Of a stretch of DNA of 64,000 nucleotides, positions 38,901 through 53,900 are shown piece by piece. Position numbers and translations under genes: made by a program. Below the pieces are notes generated by a model that did not search any database, had not been told where the DNA came from, and worked only from the letters and a program-made list of their open reading frames with translations. Numbering within the stretch: the first letter of the stretch is position 1; the number at the start of each line of letters is the position of its first letter. The stretch lies in assembly GCF_000327385.1 (NCBI RefSeq), contig NW_008709640.1, positions 29,539 through 93,538 of the forward strand, in the 5' to 3' direction. The DNA is from Lottia gigantea (lineage: Eukaryota; Mollusca; Gastropoda; Lottiidae).

Positions 38901-41900
38901 GGAGGCAACTCTACATGCATTACATAAGGCAGACGTGTGTTTAGCGACAACTGTGGCAGCAGATAAAACCTGAAATTCGAATGACAAAATTAAGAAAATA
39001 TCTTGGCTATTGTACTATATTTTAGTGCCCTGTGAAATTTAGTATTTTAAAAATGTGACGATGATAATGCTGTGATTTTTTACACCATGAATAAAATAAA
39101 TATAACAAAATAAATCATGCTGAATTCTAATCAAATAAAAATAGTACATGCATCATGAATAACTGTATATCATGCAACTCGATGATTTGTGTTATGATAA
39201 ACAAAATCATGATGTCTTTTTAAAGTATAACATTTCCGTTTCATTAAAGTTATTTGCATGTTAAGTTTTTGGTCAATACAAATTGTAGTGCAATATATAT
39301 GATACACGTATAATAGGCCTGTATGTGATTCTAGTATTTTATCAATCTAACTAAAATTAGATTACAATTTCATTTCTTATTTTTATTCTCAAGTGTAATC
39401 TAACAAGTTTACTACAGTAGTCGCTTTCTAATGACAGCTTTGTTAACCAATCAAATCATGTAATGAAGGACATGCTTCTTTGCCACAATTTGTCATTGGA
39501 AGGAAGAAATAAGCCCTTAATTAAAGCCAGGATTGATTGAAAATACTGTCATTAGAGCGCAAATGTGATAGAAAACTTGCTAGATTACAAAGGAGACGAT
39601 AAATATTAGGAATAAAAATAGAAATTATAAACTAATTATAAATATATTGGTATTTATTGTATTAGGAAGATAATATGGGATGTTATGCACATTTCATAAA
39701 TGTATAGTCAAGTTTGGGAAGTAATGTATACAAAATACTTTGTTTTGATTCAAATACTACTTGATTTAGGCATTGTGCCATTCCAAAATATGGATAAATA
39801 TTTTTACTGGACTATACATAACATGTTTCATTATTCCTTCAGCTCTAGCCTCTCATTTTTTAAATAAATCAAAATAGTCATATATCTTTATTTTCTGCAA
39901 TTAATATTTTTCTTCACCCCTTGAAAACCATTTTAGGCCATTCGAGGGCTAGATTTTCTTGAATTTTTATGAAACATGCAGTGAATACAGTTCTGAACTA
40001 CTATCATTGTGTATGTATTGTTTTCTGTTTATAAGAGGAAATTATTAAATATATAAAACACACAGTTAAATTATGGTTAACAAGTTAAAACATATAACAT
40101 CACTCAAATAATGACTTTAATTCAAGCCAAACATGATCAGCATTATAAACAAGACAAAATATCTGAAAAACAATCTCATACAACATAGCAATCCATGACA
40201 AATGATTAAATTTCACTTGGCGCTTACTGTTTCTCTGGAAGTAATAAGGTTTAAAGGGACAACTGGCAGAGCTTGGAAGGGGTCAGGATTTATAATAATT
40301 ATATCATTAAGTTTTCATATTTCAATACACTTTTATAAGAAAACAAAGTATGCTTAAATTGAAAAATATTAAATTCAAGATCCAATCAGAGCTTAGTTAA
40401 AATATAATAAAAGTACCTCACATTACACAGATATTACCAGCAAATTAATAGACAAAGTAACATTGAGCCTAAGCAAAATAAATCAGTGATCAATTCTCAA
40501 GACAAGACAGAAAGTGCTAAACATAGACCTATCTTTCAAATTATAATTAAAAAAAAAATATGTAGAAATAATCGGACAAGATATAAACAAAGGACTCGCT
40601 AAAAATTCTGCCATATTCGGCATGCAGTATCTTACCATTGACCTAACGGTCCAGGATTCGTAATACTTTACAAACAAAACAAAATACAAAAACAGGTTAG
40701 AAAGTAAACATAGATCAAATCTGAAGACAACCTCACAATTTTCATGTATTTATCTGCTTCCAAGTAAAATCTTGAATATTAAATTTTAGTGTTATTTGTT
40801 AAGTTATTAGGATGCACAATCAATTTTTATAAATCTTCAAGATTTTTGGTTATTATTAACGTGCAAAATTATTAGCATCCTTAGTTGGTTATATCATTAA
40901 CTTAGCTTTTAGTTCTAATCTAAAACTAAGATATAATGCTTATAGAACATAAATATATGGGAATTATAAACTATATTAAAACCAGATAAGGGAGTGTTAT
41001 ACTTTGGAAATTTTATCATTATAATAGTTTATGCAGATAAATAGAAAATTGTCAGTTAAATGATTAAGTGGTTATCTTGTGGAACATTTAAACATACCTG
41101 CGCTTGGGCATTCACCTAAGTTTTAAATTTCAGATTTGTAAATGGATATATTTGTGGACATGCTAATACTTCAACTTTGGAATCAATGTCATCAAAATTG
41201 CCAACTCTTGCCATGTGACTTTTAAGAATTTTAAGAGCTCCGATTGGTTCATTCAAAGACTAGAATCAACCAACAAGATTTGTTACGCTACATTAATATT
41301 TTGACAATTAGCCTAACAGATCTTAGGAGATGCAGTAAACATAAAAATGTTTAAAAAATTTGCTTCCAAGATGAGTTTGAATACGGCAAAGAGATGGTCA
41401 TTTTGACGACTAAAAACAAATATAGATTTTGTTCACTAATTTTTCATCAAAAATGCTAAATGTTTATTATAATGACACTCAAAACTAATTCCTTCAAACT
41501 GAGGGTCTAATTTAACTAATAATAAAATGGCATTTCAGTTAATAGTCATAGAAATGACACAAATAATCTTTATAGAAATCAAATTTTGATCTTAAATTCA
41601 TGCCAATCCAACTTAGATAATTCCAATAACTATTCTATCATGCTATAAAGAGTGTAATATTTTCCTAAAATAAGGTCACACTCTGTTTTTTTTTAAAAAT
41701 TGAAAAACTTGATCGCAATACCATTTGTATATATTAATTCCATTTGGGAAAATAAAAAACTCTCAAAATCAATGTTAAAAGCCCCAGTTAATAAACCAAT
41801 TTTAAACATACCCCAAAATTTGATTCACCACTTGATAAAGCTCAATTCTAGCTGTCTGTATCACTTTTCAGAATTGAAATCTCACTTCCTGTTCCTTTAC

Positions 41901-44900
41901 AATGAGAGAAAAATGTTCACGAAGGCCATTATCGTTATTCTCACAGGAGGTTTGATTGATATTATCATAATATCTGCATAATTGTAAAAGTAATGATTAA
42001 GGCCTGGAAGTGACAACAGACTTTCATTCTGTAAAGTGATACAGGCCATTACCAGCTGGTAAAGCAAATATTAACTCTATCCCTTTAAACTAAAGATAGC
42101 CCTTATCAATATAAAGCATAACCTAAAGCAATATAATAATGAAGGTTACCTGTTGTTGAGAACTGGCTGGATTGGTAAGGTTTTGACAAGCCATCTGTAT
42201 AGCCTGATTAGCTCGTGAAAACTGGGACTGATCAACAATACCAGGTCTACCTGGTTCAGAGGCAGGGTCAGCTATTCCTACTAGATATGCAGCCTGCAAT
42301 ATTACAAATAATACCATTATAATATTTTCACACCTCCAGCAAAGATAAAACACACAATACATGAATGATTGAATGAATAAATGAAAAATAAACATGTGAA
42401 TGAATAAATGAATGAATAAATGAATGATTCAAAATATCCATAATTCATCCTATCAGCATGCAAGTCAATCAACTTAATCCAGGGCAACAGAATTTCATCT
42501 GGCACAAACATTACACAACACAAATGATATCACTAGTCAGTACTCTCTTGAAATAAAACTACAACCCTCTTCATAATCTGAACTTTGAACCAGTAATTCT
42601 TTATTTAAAATAAGTCGATTTCAAAATTAAATTTTTACCTGAGCAGAAGCTTCAGTTAAGCCACAAACAGAATTAGCGAAATTTCTAACAGAGTCGCAGA
42701 AATCATCAATATCATTTCTTTTAGCATGGTTAGATATACCAGTCATAGCATCACCAAGTGCCTACAAAAACAGATTAATAAAACATTTACAATAATGTCA
42801 GGAATAATATTATATGACATTGGAATTACTTCCACAAATTTTAACTCATTCAGTGGCAATGCCAATGCCTGTAAATGACAATGCCAATAGATAAAAGTGA
42901 CAATGCTAATGGATAAAAGCCAACAGATTATTTGACAATATTATCACAATTGTATAAACGAAGAAAAGAAAAAAAGAAAAAAATCAAGAACAATGTATAT
43001 ATCTTTCTGCCATTTGCAAAATATATCATTTAAGTTCAGTGCAGTATATCTTATAACAAATTGTGAGTTTTAGAACATAAATAATTGCAAAATCAGTGTA
43101 TAACATAATATGATACTAGTGGATGATAATAATCTTGCAAATCACTGTTGGATAATAATTGATTTTTAAGCTGAAGGGGAAACAGAAGGAATTTGTTGTG
43201 AATTATTATCTTAATTGGAATTTCAACTTCCAATGAAACAACATTAAATTTTCAGAAAATTCGAACAAAAATTAAAAAAATTTTAGCATCTACAACTAGA
43301 AGCAATCATTTTTTGTATCTGAAACTCATTCCCCACCCCCTTTACTATTGACGTATCAAATAAATTAAGAAATGTATTTTAAAATCTTGAAAGAAAAATA
43401 GCCTAACTTTAAAGAAGAAGTGAAGAAAGGAAACAAAAACAAAGTGAATATTATTGTATATAAAGATAAAATAGAGAGAAATCATACATACATACACCTG
43501 AAAGATTGGCAAAATAAAAACAATATAAAAATATTCTACAAATAGTAAGATTTTCTGTCATTTGCCATTTAAAGCTGCACGTCTATTTCTGTGCCAAATG
43601 ATTAAAAAGAACTAATTGAGAGAAGCCTATTTTTTACAACATATCTCACCTTTAAATGTCCATTTCCTTGGGTTTGCTAAATTAGTTCGGGTTTCATTAG
43701 TACAAAGAGTATAAACAGATAAATTTGGATCATAGTGTCCAATCTTAAGTTACGTATTAGTACCATTTACCAAATATTCTATTAGGGTACACTACAGTAC
43801 CATTACTTATTGCTTCTACAGCATTTCAGAAATTGCAATATCAAGCTGATTTCGTGTCATGCCAGCACCCGATCTAAGTAGTAAGAGTCTCTCCTCTCCA
43901 GATTTTCTACTTGTGATAAATTCAGGTTTGTGTCAAGACGAACATGCAGTGAAATAACCATGGACTAACCTTTGAACGTTCCATAACACTTTCTAAACAA
44001 TCGAAATATGTCTGATCACTGACTGGTTCATTAGGATTATCTAATACATTTCTCATCATCTAAAATACAATATTTACATTTTAACAATGAAACTGTTGGT
44101 TCCCAGTCTAAAAATTGGAGATTGGTTTTAAGATCATCTATCAAATTTACTTTGAATACTGGCAAAGCATGGCATTTAGACATCCAGAAGACTTGATGCC
44201 ATTCTATGCCAGACATCCCTTCAGAGAATTGTCAATTCTATTGACATAAAAGTCAATCTTTTAATGCCCCATGATTCTATATCCGACGTTATCGAATTGT
44301 TTTTCTGGTTGAAATTCACTGAATATTTTCTGCGTTCATTTTTTCAATTTTTTTTCCATTTACATTTTCCTTTGAGGTGCCATCACACTATAGCCATCAC
44401 CAGTTGTGGAATAAGAAAAGAGGTCATTAGTTTCAAACACAGCTCTCATGTAACTAAGTTGTGAGTTGTGTTCAGAACTCATGACCACTTTCAATATTAG
44501 CAACCATAGGCAACTAGTAATCACTATGGTATTGGGGCACCTAAATCAAACCCAGTTCTATAATCAATAGGTAAACATACAGTATATGAAGACTCTGTAC
44601 ATTACCTGTATTTGACGTAAAGCATTATCACATTCTTTCTGTCCTGGTGCTGATACTGTACAGATATTAATTAGGTGGTTTATACTCTCTGTTACAGCTC
44701 TGTTAAATAGATAAATAATCATTTTTCATTAATCATTCATCATTTCCATGAATATAATCATTTTAAGTAGTAACTCATTTAAAAAAATTTCTAATTTCAT
44801 AACTAACTACTGTAGAAATAAGAGATGGAAGATGGCCGTTGAAAATGTCAAACAGTGTGCAATTTGGGAAATTAGTCAAAAATTGTAAAAAATGAAATTC

Positions 44901-47900
44901 CTATCTTACCTGGCAGCTTGTGCTAGAAGATTTTTAGCATTAGGTGCATTAGGATCAGCTGAAACTGATTTAGCTGCTAATAATAATTTACTAGATACCA
45001 TAGACACACTCTTTAATCCACCAACTATTTGATTCTGTGTTTCATAATCTTTGGTTAATCCTGCCATGGTCAGACCATTATGTACAAATTGTTGGTAACA
45101 TTCACTATATCTATTAGAAGATGTAGCCAGTTGGCTTGTGGCTCCTCTAGATGCTGTCACTATATCACTGGCAGCTTGATTCAGATTGACTGCAGAATTA
45201 TTCATATCAGTCTGTACTTCAGGATAGGTCTTGTTGGTACCAGGGAACTGAAATTAAGCACAGCAAATCTTTAAGATACTGTCATAATGATATGAAGATT
45301 TATTTCTTTTCCATGCAGTGTGCCATGTGGGAAATTTTTCTAGGAAAACAACATTAGACAATTTCTACAGCCTGTATCACATTTGTTTCAGTTCTTAATA
45401 GATTTTAACATGCATGCATCTCCAGATTACATGTCAAGAAGACAAAGGCACTGTCTGAACCTATGCCGAGAACAAAACCCTGAAAAGACCTGATTTGGAT
45501 GGTATTTAGATACTTACCGATGGATTAGCTAACATTTGACTGCTAGCTGTTATTTGTTGTATAGCATTATCAACATCTCTCTGTCCTGGTAAACAATTAA
45601 TACAGTTAGAGAGAGCTGTAGCTACTGACTTGGCAACCTATAAATAAATAATATACGATAATAAATGAAATGGATGAAATAATGAAGGCTGGCAAGGTCA
45701 CGAGAACGTTTTGCTATGAGAGTGCCAATTCCAATGATTGTCAAGGGACCTTGACCATGCCTGTAGCACACTAGACTTAAGCCTTGATATTTAACATACA
45801 TTTTGGATTAAGGATTTAACTCTCAGTTAAGCCTAATTGAGCATCAAAATATCTCTGACTTTGGTCTCGGAGACAGTTTTCATGCTATTATGGAGCAAGT
45901 AATGGTAAGAAAATCTATATTTAAGCATGAAAGTCTTTGGAAACTGTCAACTAGTAACAATACTGTACCTGTGTTAAACGTTGACTATTTTCAGGACTAT
46001 TAGGGTTCTCTAACGCAGACTTAGCTTCTTCCAACAATCTGATAGATTTATCCATGACATCATGAGCACTACCAATAATATTACGTTGTATTTGTTGATC
46101 ATTAGTAGTAGCTGCTACACCTCGTACAGCAGATGTTAAAACTTTAAGAGCATTAGCTGTATCTCTACTGGCAATACCAACATAATCTTCATTACCCTGT
46201 TGGAACATCAAAATAGATTTGAATCAAGTCAAAGGTCAGTCCTGTTTCTATTGTACCATCTATAAGCATGAAAGACCATAACAACTTAATCAATTAGATC
46301 TTGTTAAGAAATTAAATATCTATGCCAGATTTTAATCTTAGACACCTCTAAAATAGAAGAGATGTGATATAATGAGCTGTTGTATCAAGTTATCACTAAA
46401 TAAAAAAAAATAACTTTACCTGAGCTGCAGCAGTAAGAAGTTGTGACATGGATGAAGCTACTGTTTTAGATGTAGCACCAAGTTGTAAAGCAGCACTTTC
46501 AGCTGTCTCTCCTGGTAGAGGTAATAAATTACCACTTTCTGCTGATCTTTGGACATCATCTAACTCTTTATCTAAAGCATGGAGTTGATCTAAAGCACTG
46601 TCAACTTCTAATGAATGACAAGCTTCAGCTGCCTACAATTTACCAATAATAACAGATGAAGATTATTTTATGGATTAAATGTGTCATCATGATCATCATT
46701 ATTTCAATCAATCCAGCTGGAAATGAGTATGGTTAATCACGATAAGATCAATGCAAAGAACTCAATGGATGAGCATTGGAATCTAATGTGGAAGTTAGGG
46801 GAGTCTTCATGATCCTCATGATCCGGGAAAGATCATTCCAAAGAAGTTTGAGAAATGTTACTACTTCTATTCTATAGTTTGCTGCTTGTGGGCCCAGGAA
46901 ACTCTGTTCTCACAAGAGTCAGAGAAGAATATATTCTTACCTTGGCTGCAGAAGTTCTCAGTTCAGCTAGTGCTGTAGCCATAGCTTTAATATTATTATT
47001 CAATGTTAAAACAGAGGACTGATCTGTAACTGTAGGAGCTGCTGAATTAGCTTGGGCCATCAATCTACTACAGGGCTGTAATATACAACAAAATATGATA
47101 TTGATCCAGGAACACTTTAATATCAGCTGAGTGAACCACAGGGATGGAATGTTGACAGATTCACAGAATGGCATCAGGACTTACAGATTCAATTAAGTAT
47201 TTAAGCTTGGAAGTTTAAAAGTTAAGGAGGACCTCTGGGACAAAGTGAAAGAAAAGAAATTACCTGTATGAATTCCTGACTAGAGTTAATCAGACCAAGT
47301 TGTGCTGAAGCACTATCATAATGTCTCTGTGCACCTTTAATACTCTGTACCAGATTAGGTATTTCTTCATCTACCACTTGACATTGAGCTGCTAGTTGTT
47401 GTTGTGAGGCAGCATTACGATTAGTTTTATTAGCTTGTTTTGATGAATTAATCAGCTGGGTGGAGGCTGATACAGCTTGACGTGCAGCATTCTGGAGACA
47501 AGAAATAAATCAACAATTGTCAATAATGTACTGTTCTTTTCAATCAGTTCCCTTATTATCCTTTCTAATAGTCCTATATCATAACAGATGACACATACCT
47601 CTAAACGTTTCACTAGTTTCTTCTTCAAAGCATTACTAGCAGCTGTATTGGTAGCAGATCTTAATTCTTCAGCTGCAGATCTTAACATCATCTGTTGGTT
47701 GGAGTCATTAGGACTGGAAGCACATCCCTGTATGTGGAAATTAAGTTAATGAGTTACAATGGGTTACATATACTAAAGTATATCATAGAAATCAAAATCG
47801 AACTTGAAGACTGCTATTGACATTAAAGCAGATAAAAGATATGTCCATGATTGAACTCTGATGAAACACAACCCACCTTAGCAGCTTCCACGAGGTTAGC

Positions 47901-50900
47901 AGTGGCATCAGCTAATTGTTTAGCAGCAGCTAATAGTCTCTTCTGTACATCAGAATCAGGATGAGATTCAGCTTGACCTCTAATAGCAGTTACTAATTGT
48001 GAAGTAGCCTGCAATAACAAAGCAAAAGATCATAAGAAAACCAATTCTTTTACACCTGTATTCTTCATCCCTTTTTGACAATTTTTTTTCATTTAAAGTT
48101 TCTTGAAAGTTCTTCAAAGATCTCAATACTCAGTACAAAGCAACAACGAAAACTTATATCAACTCAAATCATCTTACCTGAGCCAAAAGTCTAGCGTTTT
48201 TGACCATCTCATGAGCATCACCAACACTACTAAATAATTTATCAGTGGTTGTAATAATCTGATCAACAGCTTCTTCGTGTACTTCTGTAGCCTGAAAAAA
48301 TACATTGGGTAAGCTTATGTATATCTGGTACTGTTCATATCTTAATTCAAATTGGTTTTGGAAGGTTGGACTGATGTTCAGATTCCATAAATTGCTTTCA
48401 GGAAAAGAATCATATCTTTACCTTTGTAGGTCCAGCAGCTTTCTTGATGTGTTGCAACAAGTCATTGAGAGCTTTGGTAACTTGTGTAGCAGCACCGCCG
48501 AGATCTTGTAAAACATAATCATCTCTGCAAGCTCCTTGAGCAGCTTCTACAATACCTTCTACAGATTTAGCTACTAGTTTGGCAGCTTCAATAAGCTGTT
48601 CCTGGCAGGCTGGATGACCTATAGTTGGTGCTACAACCTAAAATGCAAAAAGTCAAACAAAATAATTATCCCTCAAGTCTGAGTTGACTTTAAATCGCAA
48701 TTATGAGAAGACAACAGGAAGAAACAAAGCACAATAAAACACAAATTTTTAAAAATTCTACCTCCGCAAGTAAGAATAACACTTACCTTTGTACAAGCTA
48801 CAAGCTGTGAAGTAGCTAGAGCACATTGTGTAGCAGAACTAATAACTTTATTCTGTAAACCTGGATCTTCTGTTTTATTAGCTACAGTTTTAGCTTTAAG
48901 GACTAATGCCGCAGTAGCATTAGCAACAGCTTTAGCAAGAGCTAACAAAGTATCCTGAAATATATATCAAATCTCACTTAAAAAATGTAAACTATCTTGT
49001 TTTTGGTGCCCTAAAACTAAAAGAAGAAATCTTTTTAACTTATCAAATCACCTATTTCTCAATAAAGTATTTCTCCACTGTATGCCTGTACATTTGGGAG
49101 AATCAAAGTCTATGACAGCACATATCTAAAGTTGTATAAGCCTACCTGGTAAGCTTTGTCCATATCTTCTGTTGTTTCACCAACATTATCCATGACATCT
49201 TGACTGGCTTCACCAATCTTACCAGCAGCAGCTAATAGGTTCAATCTTGGCTGTAAATAAAACAACAATCATTAAAGTAAATAGTATTTCACATTGAAAA
49301 TGGTCACAACCCGTAAGCATATTTTTCTTATAGTGATTCAAGGTTATCTGAATTTTCAATCAAAATTAAAAGGTTCCTGGTGTTCCTCTAATCAACACAA
49401 AACATTTCTCAAAGAGCACAGGATTTATAATCAATTGTTACCTCTTTAGAGCCAGGTTGTGCTGCTTGTAGTAAATCACTGAAAGCACCGGCCAAACGTC
49501 TTGCTGCATTCATCAATTTATTACCATTATCTTCTTGTAGAGCGGCTAACATACGCACATCACCACTAAACTCATTTAGATTGGATGAACTGAAATAAAT
49601 ATAATCAAGTCCAAAATAAGTCATTTATACTTTTGCTTATCCGTAAATTATTCAATCTATAGTAAAGTAGGAAATTTCAGTAATAATTGCCTTTAGGGCT
49701 TCAATTGAAAGGTTTTCTGCATTGTCACGGGTAATAACCTCGGAAAGCCTGTTGATTTTTTGTGTATTTTGAACTCATTCAAACTTCAGCAGCATAGAAA
49801 ATGAAGACATGGGCATAATTTGGAATAACAAAAGAAAAGAACATACATTTGATTGACAGCTGAACCAACAGCAGTATAATCTATTTCATCTTGATTACCA
49901 GACGTCAATGTAACTAACTGTGCTGTAGCAGCATTCATAGCAGACAACTGACTTCCAACCTTCTGTCTTGATACATCTAATGCATCTTCTCTCCATTTCT
50001 TGGATGCCTGAAGTATTCAAAGATTAAATTAGGTTACATGTAATTTACTGATTTATATCTATATATCCAGTGCTTCTTTACATGTATATTTTGTAAGCAA
50101 CACAAATAGATTTCTGTACAGTACCTCCTTGAAGAGAAGAAATAGTACTTACAGGATCAGAACCAAGGGTAGGTAAATCTGCCTGATGTTCAAGTTGTGA
50201 CTGGGCAGCATTAACTGATGATAAACCTTCTTCAATAGTAATCAATAATGCTTTCTGGGCTTTACTCAATCCTACTTCTTCTCTAGATTTTTCCTGTTAA
50301 AATATAGATAAAGGTATTAATAACTAATTCTAATTCAATTATTTCCACAAATTTCTGTTTTTTTAATCAAAATAAAACTAAAATGTGCTATACAAAATAG
50401 TGGATTTACAATTTAAAAAAAAAAATGAAAAGTAAAATTGTGATTTTTGTAATAAAATAAAAGAAATGATTTAGTAACTGAACAACACTTCATGCTGCCA
50501 TAATTGTTAACCAAATTATTAACATGCTATTTCTTTTACAAAACTCAAATTAATTACATCCCATGGATTCTTCATCTCTCAGTAGTTCAATTCCTTTATA
50601 TAAACTAAATGATAAATTATGAAAAGAGAAGACCAAACCATTTACAGAGAGCCGTTTTCCTGATATATAATTCAATATCATATCTCCTATCGGACTTGCA
50701 TTAGTCTATATGATAAATTATATGCAATATAGAAATATCTACAGAATAGATAACTTTAGTTAATGTTGTTTCAATTCCAAGGGTCTATAAATTGAGCAAT
50801 TTTTGTAATTTGTAGACATGAAATTGAAGGATAAATTGTATCAAAATAAATCAATTTAGTTGAACTAAATCTAATCTAACTAAAATTGTGCTCTAGAAAG

Positions 50901-53900
50901 AACTACTGAAATTAAAACCACTTCTATGAAAATATGAAAAACGTAAACTCAGGAGAAGGGAAAAAGTTTAAACCCCAAACATTAAATCTTGTTCAAGTTG
51001 ACAAATTCCATGCCTTTTAACACACAGACTCCAACAGCATTCTGTTTATTTATAGCAGTATTCTGACTTGATATAACACACAGTTATTACACCAGTATTA
51101 ATCATATTATAGACAACTATAAAAATATACAGCTTTACAAGCTGGTAGAATTAAATTGAAACTATCTGTATCACTTTGTAAAATTAAAATCCAACATCTA
51201 GATCTCCGGCAATTCGCTAAAAACTAGATGCTTAGATTTGAACATGTTAATAAAATTGCAATAAACATTCAAATTCTGTTCCGAAAATATTACAGGCAGC
51301 TGAAATCAAGTGATAACTTGCCTTTAACCTTGTCTAAAGGCTTGATATATAATATGAGTTAACTTGTGTGATAAATACTGATGTAAAGTAACAACGGGTG
51401 TCAGATCTATGTATAATGTATAATATTATCTGTTTAGAGAGATTATTGAGAGAGACACACAACCTCATTCTAAATGCTGGATTAACTAATCATCAATGAA
51501 CATCTTCCAAGGCTACAGAATGTGAGATCAGATTTGAATAAATACAGTAATCTGATTGGTTGATAAAACAAAATTCAAAATAAATTTTCATGATTGACCA
51601 ATCAAATTACAGGGAAAAAAATGTTATTTAGTTTTTTAATTTTCAAATAAATAAATATTTCCACGATCAAAGTTTAATTTGGATGTAAAATCAAACTTGA
51701 TCAAAAATCAAATGTTCCATATTTTAACCTTTTTGGAAGATGTTTTGAGTGCTATATAATAAGACCAGCTAAAACCAATGTTAAAACTACTATATATTAT
51801 AGAGATACAGAGGTTACCTTGACTGTATACCAGGTTCTCATATTAACCCTATCTGACTCAATACTGTCCATAAACCAGGCTTTCATTTTAACCCTATCTA
51901 GCTCAATTATCAATGACAGTAATATTCCCATTGATCAAAGGTACTTTCTGTCACGTATGCTTTGTTTTTGCTGGTATCTATGCAGAAATTAACCCAAGTT
52001 CGACCAATTAAGCCATTTTTCATCGGTCAATACTCATTAATTCTTGTTCATATATATGCAAATACGTTCATAAACTACAAGATTTCGAGAAATACTGTAT
52101 CTCAAACATTTCTACTAAAAAATATGTCGAAACATCTTAATCAAAGGATATGTTTGTATATTTTAAGAAATTTTGGAATTTGCACTCAATAGCAGTGACT
52201 AGATGTATGAAATCATATGTAAAAAGAAATTACTATATAAAATGTTTGAGATGAACAGTATAAGGTTAATAAAAAGACAAGCAGTTAAAACACTAACACT
52301 GTGAGCAGCAGAATGTCCACTAATAGCTTGATTTGACACCTGTGTATATTGTGTTGATTGCATGGAACCAACACCATACTGTGATTCCCCTTGTCCACCA
52401 TCTCTTATAACAGCTGGTATAGCCACATTACCACTACTAGCGTGGCTCACTTTAGATGTATTATGTTGGATAATGGTAGCCCTGTGGACAAAAATAATCA
52501 TATTATATTATCAAGTGTATCACTTATTAGAATCATAACTTAATGTCAAGTTTTTAAACAATCCAAGAAAAGCAAAACGTTTAAGCTTTATCAGCTGGTA
52601 AAACAGATATTCAGACGTTGATATTCTGTAAACAATAATGTCTGATTTTAGCTCCTACTGTTCTAGTTTGAGTTTCAATCAACTCAAAAGATTCAAAAAT
52701 GCCTGTTTTGACTGCTTGGTCTTGATATTGTTTCTGAACAAGGTAACTAAAACTTACTTAGCTGGTGCTACATTATCTTCTAACATCATAGAATTATCAT
52801 CACCATCAATACCAAGATGATCTTTGGCCTTTTTCTGCAATTAAAATATCCACATTCAAACTCTTAGTCACTAACAGTTGATAGAAACCAAGAAATACAA
52901 GATTTATTCACTACAGCATCACAAATCTTACTTCAAAGTAGTTCAGAAGAGATGTCGTTCTCTCCACAGATTTAGGATCAAGCTTATAATAAATATATAA
53001 ATTCTCACCTTGCCCAATATAATATCAATATAACCAGCAATAAGTTGAGAAATTTGTTCACCCTCTGTTGTTTGTACAGAATAATATGTATCAGAATAAT
53101 CGCCAAAATCCTAGTAGATAAAAAATACAAATGACAAATGAAGTAAATAGTTGGAGAAACAAAGCAAATTTTACCTACACCTCCAACTGTGAGATTTGAG
53201 TAATATATACGTTAGCTATCATATAATAACATAAGTATATTGAGCATTTCAGCTTAATTGCTGAAGGTATAACAATCAATAATGTTACTTACTAATGTAA
53301 AACTGTTTGGTGAAGCAGCCCATCTTCTGACTGTAGTTAATGGCCAGGTTTTCATGATCTGTAATTTTAAATTCATAAACATGTTAAGGATTTATAATTT
53401 GTTATGAAGATTCACGGATAAAGCAGAATACATTCATTTTACAGTTCATGCATTTCATAAGGATGGAAAACACTTTAAGGTTCAATATCACAGGGACTTA
53501 ATAGCAATATCAACAATAGGGAACCTACCTCTTTGGTTTTTTCATCAACACGAACAACACTTTCTTTAGTAATACCTAATAATCTAGGTACTAATTTATT
53601 CTTTCCTTTTAGTTTTTCCTACAAATAATCAAAGTTATCATTCATTTACCTAAAAACAAATCAGGACTACTTGTTCCAGACTGTTGGCATTTCTGATAAA
53701 TCAAGTTTTTTATTCATTTGGATGGGCGGAAACCCAAAGTTGATCAGACTGAAGAACTCTAGAAATTTGGAAATGAACAAAATTTTGCTCATTGCATGTT
53801 GATGCCAATCTTCATTGGCCCACCTAGAACAAGAGTTGGCTGTAAAACTTACCTTGACCAAAAAGAATGTTATACCATATGTTTTTAATGAACGACATTG

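Noticed and set aside
43800-43960. Coding-like minus-strand fragments in talin intron 30
   Set aside because: Short frames are broken by stops, with no acceptor/donor pair in phase 0; they may be old repeat remnants.
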